Program-made: the position numbers and the translations under genes
Assembly: GCA_903842505.1 (NCBI GenBank)
Contig: CAIMMI010000012.1
Location: 1-32,849 of the forward strand
From: an uncultured Verrucomicrobiota bacterium
GTDB taxonomy: Bacteria; Verrucomicrobiota; Verrucomicrobiia; Limisphaerales; UBA9464
Direction of reading: 5' to 3'
DNA length: 32,849 bases
Notes under the pieces: model-generated
Told to the model about the DNA's origin: nothing
The model's database searches: none
Seen by the model: the letters and a program-made list of their open reading frames with translations, nothing else
Shown here: positions 24,291 to 30,676 of the stretch, one piece after another
Layout of the letters: each line of letters starts with the position of its first letter
How positions within the stretch are numbered: the first letter of the stretch is position 1

Positions 24291-25289
24291 ATGACCACTG
24301 AGGAAGCCATCAGCCAGTTCCGAGAGACTTACGCCGCGATTCGAGCCGAGATTGGTCGGGTCATGGTGGGACAGGATTCCATTGTTGAGGGGACCCTCAA
24401 CGCGATTTTTGCCGGTGGGCATGTGTTGCTGGAGGGTGTGCCGGGGTTGGGAAAGACCCTGTTGGTCCGCACGTTGGGTGAGGTACTGGATCTGAGTTTC
24501 AGTCGAGTTCAGTTCACACCGGACCTGATGCCGGCAGACATTCTCGGGACCAATCTGGTGATGGAGTCGCCGGACGGGAGAAGGCAGTTCCAGTTCCAGA
24601 AGGGGCCGATTTTTGCCCATCTGGTGTTGGCGGATGAAATCAACCGGGCGACGCCGAAGACGCAGTCGGCGATGCTGGAGGCGATGCAGGAGCGGCAGGT
24701 GACTGCAGGGGGTGAAGTACGGCCGCTTCCGCAGCCATTCTTTGTTCTGGCGACGCAGAATCCCATTGATCAGGAGGGCACCTACCCGCTTCCGGAGGCC
24801 CAGTTGGATCGGTTTTTCTTCAAACTGATTGTTGGTTACCCGACGGCGGAGGAATTGACCGAGGTGCTGAATCGGACGACCGAAGGTGTGAAGGTTACGC
24901 CGAACAAGATGCTGGATGGGGCGGGTCTGGCGGAGTTGCAGAGACTGGTGCGGCAGGTGCCGATTGGTACGCATGTGAAGGACTACGCGGTGCGATTGGT
25001 TCTGGCGACGCATCCGAAAACGGGGACGGCGTTGCCGATCACCAATCAGTACCTTCGGTTCGGGAGCAGTCCGCGTGGTGGGCAGGTTCTGGTGCTGGCG
25101 GCCAAGGTGCGTGCGTTGACCCAGGGGCGGTTCAATGTGAGCTACGACGACATCGCAGCCGTTGCGGCGTCGGCCCTGAGACATCGGCTCATCGTCAATT
25201 TCGAGGCGGAAGCCGAGGGGATCACGACCGATCACGTGATCCAGCAGATCCTGAAGGATGTTCCCCGGGACGCGGGTGGAGCGGTCTGA
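24291..25289 (+). CDS. MoxR-family AAA+ ATPase
   Basis: The 332-residue ATPase carries Walker A GVPGLGKT (49-56), Walker B LVLADEIN (111-118), the MoxR phrase RATPKTQSAMLEAMQERQV, sensor 1 FFVLATQNPIDQEGTYPLPE and the EAQLDRF segment. MoxR proteins act as chaperones or remodelling ATPases with VWA-domain partners, often in metallo-enzyme maturation or stress responses. The gene opens a new operon 97 bp after the ribosomal terminator. No Shine-Dalgarno sequence lies before the ATG. The DUF58 partner follows after 19 bp. Confidence 0.93.
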   Translation: MTTEEAISQFRETYAAIRAEIGRVMVGQDSIVEGTLNAIFAGGHVLLEGVPGLGKTLLVRTLGEVLDLSFSRVQFTPDLMPADILGTNLVMESPDGRRQFQFQKGPIFAHLVLADEINRATPKTQSAMLEAMQERQVTAGGEVRPLPQPFFVLATQNPIDQEGTYPLPEAQLDRFFFKLIVGYPTAEELTEVLNRTTEGVKVTPNKMLDGAGLAELQRLVRQVPIGTHVKDYAVRLVLATHPKTGTALPITNQYLRFGSSPRGGQVLVLAAKVRALTQGRFNVSYDDIAAVAASALRHRLIVNFEAEAEGITTDHVIQQILKDVPRDAGGAV

Positions 25290-25308
25290 TTTGGTCGAAG
25301 GGGCCACC

Positions 25309-26235
25309 ATGGCTGGAATCCTGACACCGCAAGTGCTGAGGCGACTGGAGCAGTTCCAGTTGATCGCAGCGCGGCGGGCAAAGAGTTCTGCGAAGGGGGA
25401 GCGCCGCAGTCGTGCCAGGGGGCAGAGCGTCGAATTCGCTGATCATCGCAACTACGTCCTCGGGGACGACCTGCGCTATCTGGACTGGAATCTGTTTGGT
25501 CGACTCGATCGGTTGTTCCTGAAGCTTTATGAGGAGGAGCGTGAGCTTCCGGTGCGGATCTTCCTAGACGCGAGCGAGAGCATGTTGTTTGGAACACCTT
25601 CGAAGTTTGATTTCGCGCGACAGGTTGCGGCGGCGATTGGTTATGTGGCCCTCTGCGGGTTTGACCGGGTTTCGGTTCATGTTTTTCCAGACCTGACGGC
25701 CCAGAAGGAGGCCGACCTGACGCAGTACAACGCGCAGCTCGCGATTCGGGGAGCGCTTCGGAGTGTGCGGGGCAAGAAGTCCTCGCTGGAGTACTTCACG
25801 AACCTGACGGGGCTTCGGGGCGGAGGTGTGGCGGACTTCAACGGTGCGATGAAGCGTGGGGTTCTGGAGTCCCGGCAGGCTGGAGTTGCGGTGGTGCTCA
25901 GCGACTTTCTGGATCCGGCCGGGTATGAGCCGGGTTTGATGGCCTTGGTGGGACGGGGGTTTCAGGTGAACGCCATCCAGATCCTCTCCCCTGAAGAGTT
26001 GGATCCGTCCGCGTTCGGTGATCTCCGGTTGGTCGATTCGGAGACGGGATCCCTTCAGGAGGTCACGTTTGGCAAGTATCGGCTCGCTGCGTATCGCCAG
26101 ACGGTGGCGAACTACGTGCAGCGGCTTCGCGAGTTCTGTCAGGGGAGGGGGGCCAACTTTTTCAGCTGCAGTTCGGGAGAATCCATCGAAGACCTTTTGT
26201 TGCGACAATTGAGGTCGGCTGAGATGTGGGGCTAG
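25309..26235 (+). CDS. DUF58 domain-containing protein (MoxR partner)
   Basis: The 308-residue cytoplasmic protein has the DUF58 hallmark GQSVEFADHRNYVLGDDLRY, then LDWNLFGRLDRLFLKLYEEE. It continues into a VWA-like fold with a MIDAS-type DASES at 87-91. No membrane span is seen. DUF58 proteins nearly always accompany MoxR ATPases. The ATG at 25309 was chosen because AAGGGG stands 6-7 bp before it; an in-frame start 51 bp upstream would overlap the moxR-like gene and adds unrelated sequence. sorA follows after 11 bp. Confidence 0.92.
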   Translation: MAGILTPQVLRRLEQFQLIAARRAKSSAKGERRSRARGQSVEFADHRNYVLGDDLRYLDWNLFGRLDRLFLKLYEEERELPVRIFLDASESMLFGTPSKFDFARQVAAAIGYVALCGFDRVSVHVFPDLTAQKEADLTQYNAQLAIRGALRSVRGKKSSLEYFTNLTGLRGGGVADFNGAMKRGVLESRQAGVAVVLSDFLDPAGYEPGLMALVGRGFQVNAIQILSPEELDPSAFGDLRLVDSETGSLQEVTFGKYRLAAYRQTVANYVQRLREFCQGRGANFFSCSSGESIEDLLLRQLRSAEMWG

Positions 26236-26246
26236 CGAATGGAAGT

Positions 26247-27491
26247 ATGAGCTCGAAGGAACCAATGCGGGTACGGGACTTGAACCGACGGCGCTTCATC
26301 CGTGTAGCGGCGGGGGTGGCGGGAGGAATGGCTGCAGTCCCTGGGCTGATCGCGAACGAGACCTACGAAATGCCATTCGAGAATGGCAGCCGGGAACTGG
26401 TTCGGTATCCGGAGAAGCGGCCCCTGATCCGTCTGACGAGTCGCCCTCCCCAGTTGGAGACACCGATGGCGGTGTTCAACGAAGGGATCCTGACGCCCAA
26501 TGATGCCTTCTTCGTTCGTTATCATCTGGCTGGTTCACCCCCGTCCCGCGACGTGTTGACGCCGGACGCCTTTCGGTTGCAGGTCGTGGGTGCCGTCCGC
26601 AAGCCCATCGAGATCAGCATCGCCGATCTCCTTCGACGTTTCGAAGTGACGGAGGTGGTCGCGGTGAACCAGTGCTCGGGAAATGGGCGTGGCCTGTTTA
26701 CGCCGCGGGTGGGTGGCGGGCAGATGGGAAACGGGGCCATGGGATGCGCGCGGTGGAAAGGGGTGCGGTTGGTGGATGTCCTGAAGGCGGCCGAACTCGA
26801 GCCTGCTGCGAAGCAGGTGCTGTTTGACGGCATGGACAAGCCCGTGACGGCGACGATTCCCGACTTTGTGAAGTCGATCGAATTGGACCAGGCGCTGGAT
26901 CCGGATCTCCTGTTGGCGACGGAGATGAACGGCCAACCCCTGCCGTGGCTCAATGGATTCCCGCTGCGTCTGGTTGTGCCGGGGCACTATGGGACCTATT
27001 GGATCAAGCATCTTCACCAGATCACCGTGGTGGATTCGAGCTACAAGGGCTATTGGATGGATCCCGCCTACCGTATTCCCGACGATCCCTGTGCGCACAT
27101 CGAGCCCGGTTCCAAGCCCAGGCGCACGGTGCCCATCAGTCGGTTCAACGTACGTTCGTTCATCACCAGTCTTGCCGAGGGAGTCCAGGTGAGGTCGGGA
27201 GAAAAGCAGCGCGTTCGGGGAATCGCCTTCGATGGTGGGTCTGGCATTCGTGAAGTGACGTTTTCGGATGATGGGGGAAAGACCTGGCGTGGTGCGGAGT
27301 TGGGGCGGAGCGAGGGACGGTTTGGTTTCCGGGAATGGACGGTTGACTGGAAGCCTGCCGGTCCGGGTGAGCGGACCCTGTGGGCCAAGGCGACCAATCG
27401 GTTGGGGGAATCCCAACCGTTGGAGGCCTTGTGGAACCCCGCTGGCTATATGCGGAACGTGGTGGAGCCTGTGAAGGTGAGGATCGTATGA
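26247..27491 (+). CDS. sorA: Periplasmic sulfite dehydrogenase, molybdopterin subunit (SorA-like)
   Basis: The 414-residue protein is a sulfite oxidase-family molybdoenzyme that should oxidise sulfite to sulfate in the periplasm. A twin-arginine signal (NRRRFIRVAAGVAGG, about 13-27) fits Tat export of the folded Mo-cofactor protein. The molybdenum-binding Cys is C143 in VVAVNQCSGNGRG. Other family phrases are GCARWKGVRLVDVL, GFPLRLVVPGHYGTYWIKHL and the C-terminal dimerisation-domain phrase GIREVTFSDDGGKTW. ATG 26247 has GGAAG close upstream; ATG 26265, preceded by AAGGA, is an alternative. The stop overlaps the sorB start (ATGA). It lies inside a MoxR-type operon, which is unusual. Confidence 0.9.
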   Translation: MSSKEPMRVRDLNRRRFIRVAAGVAGGMAAVPGLIANETYEMPFENGSRELVRYPEKRPLIRLTSRPPQLETPMAVFNEGILTPNDAFFVRYHLAGSPPSRDVLTPDAFRLQVVGAVRKPIEISIADLLRRFEVTEVVAVNQCSGNGRGLFTPRVGGGQMGNGAMGCARWKGVRLVDVLKAAELEPAAKQVLFDGMDKPVTATIPDFVKSIELDQALDPDLLLATEMNGQPLPWLNGFPLRLVVPGHYGTYWIKHLHQITVVDSSYKGYWMDPAYRIPDDPCAHIEPGSKPRRTVPISRFNVRSFITSLAEGVQVRSGEKQRVRGIAFDGGSGIREVTFSDDGGKTWRGAELGRSEGRFGFREWTVDWKPAGPGERTLWAKATNRLGESQPLEALWNPAGYMRNVVEPVKVRIV

Positions 27492-27802
27492 ACCCACGAT
27501 GGCTTGGAATCCTTGCGGGAGTCCTGATCGCGGCCGTGGACTCTCCGGCGGATGAATGGAAGCTGCCGCCCGAGACGATAGCCCTCAAGCCTGGCAAGGG
27601 GCGCGAGGTCGTCCTTGGACAATGCGCGATGTGCCATTCGTTGGACTACATCACGACGCAGCCCCCGCTTCCCAAGGCTGGGTGGGTAGCCTCGATCGAG
27701 AAGATGCGTTCGAAGTACGGTGCGCCGGTTCCAACGAACTCGGTGGCACTCCTTGCGGATTACCTGACGGAGCAATACGGAAAGCCCGCCGCCAAGCCGT
27801 GA
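27488..27802 (+). CDS. sorB: Sulfite dehydrogenase cytochrome c subunit (SorB-like)
   Basis: The 104-residue protein has a short signal peptide (hydrophobic WLGILAGVLIAAV, residues 5-17) and one c-type heme site, CAMCH at 46-50. SorB-type phrases follow: SLDYITTQPPLPKAGW and MRSKYGAPVPTNSVALLADY, then LTEQYGKP. In SorAB enzymes this subunit takes electrons from the Mo centre of SorA and passes them to another cytochrome c. Its ATG overlaps the sorA stop by 4 bp, and the VWA gene follows after 7 bp. The small size is right for the family. Confidence 0.9.
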   Translation: MNPRWLGILAGVLIAAVDSPADEWKLPPETIALKPGKGREVVLGQCAMCHSLDYITTQPPLPKAGWVASIEKMRSKYGAPVPTNSVALLADYLTEQYGKPAAKP

Positions 27803-27809
27803 TCCTGCC

Positions 27810-29660
27810 ATGCGCTTCCTGACTCCGCTTGCATTCTGGTTCGCGTTGGCCCTGCCGGCGGTGGTCGTCTTTTACCTGCTCAAGCGCAAGCGAGTGACCC
27901 GGGTTGTTCCTTCGACCCTCCTCTGGCAGCGATTCCTGGCGGAGACGCAGGCCAGTGCTCCCATGCAGCGACTGCGCCACAATTGGCTCCTGCTCCTCCA
28001 GTTGCTGTTGTTGCTGCTCCTGGTGCTGGCACTGGCCCGACCCTATTTTGCCGGCAAGGCGGGACTGGGTCAGATGCAGGTGGTCGTATTGGACGCGAGT
28101 GCGTCGATGCAGGCCACCGATGAAACGCCGTCGCGATTCGAGCGCGCGCGCAAGGATGCGCTTGCCTTGGTGGACGCCTTGGCGGTTGGGAAGGGAGGGC
28201 AGATGGTGGTCCTGGTTGCGGGTGCCAATGCCGAGGTTCGACAGAGCGCCACCTCGGAAAAGGCGTCGCTTCGTCGGGCGCTGGAAGGAGCCCGGGTTAC
28301 GGATTCCCCGACACGATTGGCGGAGGCCCTGAGGGTTGCGGAAACCCTGATTCGGGATCGCCCCGATGCGGAGATCCATTTGTTCAGTGATGGTGCCATC
28401 CCGGAGTTGGCCGAGTTCGAGACGCGTGACCTGAGGCTCGTCTATCACAAGGTTGGCAAAGGTGCGCGGAATGCGGGGATCGTGGCCTTTGACGTGAAGC
28501 CCAATCCTGAGGACCCAGCCAAGCGTGCGCTGTTCCTGAGCGTCGCGAATCACCGGTCGGAGTCTGTGGATGCGCGGATCGAGTTGGCCTTTGATGGCCA
28601 GTTGATTGAGACGAAGGCGGTGATGCTGGAGGCCACCAACACGACGCCGGTGGTCTTCATTGCATCGCAGGCGCGCGATGGGGTCTATACCGCGCGGTTG
28701 GTCGCGGAGGATGACCTCGCTGCGGACAATCAGGCGAGCGTGGTTTCCCTCATGCCGCAGCCGGTGCGGGTCCTGCTGGTTTCGCGCGGAAACCGTTTTC
28801 TCGAGAAGGCCCTCGCGGCGGCCGGCGTCAATGTCGAACTGAGCCTGGCTGCGGACCACAGTTCGGCGGACGCGGGTCGGCATGACGTTGTTGTGCTCGA
28901 CGACGTGGTTCCTTCGGAGTGGCCCAGGGGCAATGTGCTCGCCATCCATGTTGCGCCTACCAATTGGTTCGAGGCGCCGATCGGTGAGATCGAGTCGCCT
29001 CCGATCGTGAACTGGCGCAACACACATCCGTTGCTCCGTTTTGTCTCGTTCGACAGCGTGCAGATTGCCAAGGCGCAGCAGGTGAAGTCGCCCGCTTGGG
29101 GCGTGTCGTTGGTTGATGCGCCGCAGTCGCCGTTGGTTATTGCCGGGGAGATGGGTCGGCAGCGGGTGGTGTGGGTGGGATTCGACACGCTGGAGAGCAC
29201 CTGGCCGTTGCGAATCAGTTTTCCGATCTTCCTTGCGAACGTGGTGGATTGGTTGAACCCGGCGACGGCGAAGGCGGAGCAGTTCCTCGTCAAGTCGGGG
29301 GACGCGTTCCGTCTGCCACTGGCCGCTCCCGTGACGAGCGGGTCAGTTACTGGGCCGGATGGCAAGGTGCAGACGGTCACCCTGGCGCCTGAGGCGTCCG
29401 AGTTCGTGTGGTCGGACACGGGCCGGCAGGGCATCTACCGGGTTCAACTGGGCACCAACCAGTTGGCATTTGCCGCCAACCTCCTGGATGCCGCGGAGAG
29501 CAACATCCGTCCGCGGGAGACTCTGGATCTGGGTCGTTTCACGCAGGTGAAGGCGACGACCGAAAAGGATGCGAACCTGGAGTACTGGCGATGGTTCGCC
29601 CTGGCCGGCCTGGCGGTGATGTTGGGCGAATGGTGGTGGTTCCACCGCCGAACCGCATGA
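27810..29660 (+). CDS. BatA-like VWA membrane protein
   Basis: The 616-residue protein starts with a BatA-type membrane segment (FLTPLAFWFALALPAVVVFY, then STLLWQRFL). A second hydrophobic helix lies at about 59-76. A VWA domain follows with the MIDAS motif DASASM (95-100) and the phrase HLFSDGAIPELAEF. Residues ~225-580 are predicted extracytoplasmic beta-rich sequence, including a glutamine-amidotransferase-like stretch with VVVLDDVVPSEWP. A last transmembrane helix lies near 592-608. Such proteins work with MoxR and DUF58 proteins, here split from them by sorAB. The stop overlaps the start of the next gene (ATGA, 29657-29660). Confidence 0.88.
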   Translation: MRFLTPLAFWFALALPAVVVFYLLKRKRVTRVVPSTLLWQRFLAETQASAPMQRLRHNWLLLLQLLLLLLLVLALARPYFAGKAGLGQMQVVVLDASASMQATDETPSRFERARKDALALVDALAVGKGGQMVVLVAGANAEVRQSATSEKASLRRALEGARVTDSPTRLAEALRVAETLIRDRPDAEIHLFSDGAIPELAEFETRDLRLVYHKVGKGARNAGIVAFDVKPNPEDPAKRALFLSVANHRSESVDARIELAFDGQLIETKAVMLEATNTTPVVFIASQARDGVYTARLVAEDDLAADNQASVVSLMPQPVRVLLVSRGNRFLEKALAAAGVNVELSLAADHSSADAGRHDVVVLDDVVPSEWPRGNVLAIHVAPTNWFEAPIGEIESPPIVNWRNTHPLLRFVSFDSVQIAKAQQVKSPAWGVSLVDAPQSPLVIAGEMGRQRVVWVGFDTLESTWPLRISFPIFLANVVDWLNPATAKAEQFLVKSGDAFRLPLAAPVTSGSVTGPDGKVQTVTLAPEASEFVWSDTGRQGIYRVQLGTNQLAFAANLLDAAESNIRPRETLDLGRFTQVKATTEKDANLEYWRWFALAGLAVMLGEWWWFHRRTA

Positions 29661-30676
29661 GCAAGGGATCCCGAAACCTCTCCAATGCGCTGCTGCTGAT
29701 CTTCTCGGTGGCAATCCTGATTGGACTGCTCGTGTTGGCCCTCCTCGGGGCTGGCTTTGGAGGGGTGTATCGTGGCGATCCCGGTGTCAGGAATCGTTCC
29801 AAGGCATCCGCGGCTGCGCTGGTCCTGTACTGCGCACAGGATCAGGACTTCGCCGAAAAGGTCATCGCCGAGTTTTCCCGCAAGACCGGGATCGAAGTCA
29901 GGGCGGTGTATGACAGCGAACTGACCAAGACGGTTGGTCTTGCCAACCGATTGCTGGCCGAACGCGACAACCCACGCGCGGATGTCTTCTGGGGCAACGA
30001 GGAACTCCGTACCCGCCAGCTGGCGGACCGGGGCGTCTTCGGGACGAACCGAATCGGTGTTTCCGATGCGGGTTGGGTGGCCTTTGGTGCCCGTACCCGA
30101 CGACTCGTCGTCGATCCCCAAAGACTGCCGGAGAAGGATCGTCCGACGAGCCTGATTGAACTGACGAATGCCCGGTGGAAGGGGAGGGTTTCCCTGGCGG
30201 TGCCGACGTTCGGGACGACCTCGACGCATTTCCACGCCCTGCGGGCTGCATGGGGGGAAGTGGCTTGGCGTCGATGGTGCGAGGCCCTGGCAGCCAACAA
30301 GCCTTTCCTTGAACCGGGCAACTCGCATGTGGTCCGGCGCGTGGCGCGTGGTGAGGCGCTGGTTGGCATTACGGATTCCGACGATGTGACGGTCGCGAAT
30401 CGGGGCGGTGCGCGGGTAGAGGCACTGCTGTTGGAGCGGGATTTTCTGGTCATTCCAAACACGGTTGCCTTGGTGCGACCGGCCGCTCCGGAGTCGCCGG
30501 CGCGGCAGTTCCTGGGGTTCGTGTTGTCCGCCGGGGTGGTACAGGAATTGGTGACAGCCGGCGCCCTCGAAAGTCCGGTTGCTCCGGTTGGGGCATGGCT
30601 TCGACCGGACTGGAGACGAGTACTCGGGGATCTGGACATGGGCATCGGGGAATTGGAATCGAGGTTCCGGCGATGA
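29657..30676 (+). CDS. ABC transporter solute-binding protein, iron(III)-type, membrane-anchored
   Basis: The 339-residue protein resembles FbpA/AfuA-type binding proteins: LVLYCAQDQDFAEKVIAEFS, TGIEVRAVYDSELTKTVGL, ADVFWGNEELRTRQL, then FGTTSTHFHALRAAWGEVAW and VGITDSDDVTVANRG. Instead of a cleavable signal it has a long hydrophobic N-terminal segment (about 11-36) and no lipobox Cys, so it is probably tethered by an uncleaved helix. The substrate could be ferric iron or another small anion or polyamine-like ligand. ATGA overlaps at both ends link it to the VWA gene and to the permease gene. Confidence 0.82.
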   Translation: MSKGSRNLSNALLLIFSVAILIGLLVLALLGAGFGGVYRGDPGVRNRSKASAAALVLYCAQDQDFAEKVIAEFSRKTGIEVRAVYDSELTKTVGLANRLLAERDNPRADVFWGNEELRTRQLADRGVFGTNRIGVSDAGWVAFGARTRRLVVDPQRLPEKDRPTSLIELTNARWKGRVSLAVPTFGTTSTHFHALRAAWGEVAWRRWCEALAANKPFLEPGNSHVVRRVARGEALVGITDSDDVTVANRGGARVEALLLERDFLVIPNTVALVRPAAPESPARQFLGFVLSAGVVQELVTAGALESPVAPVGAWLRPDWRRVLGDLDMGIGELESRFRR

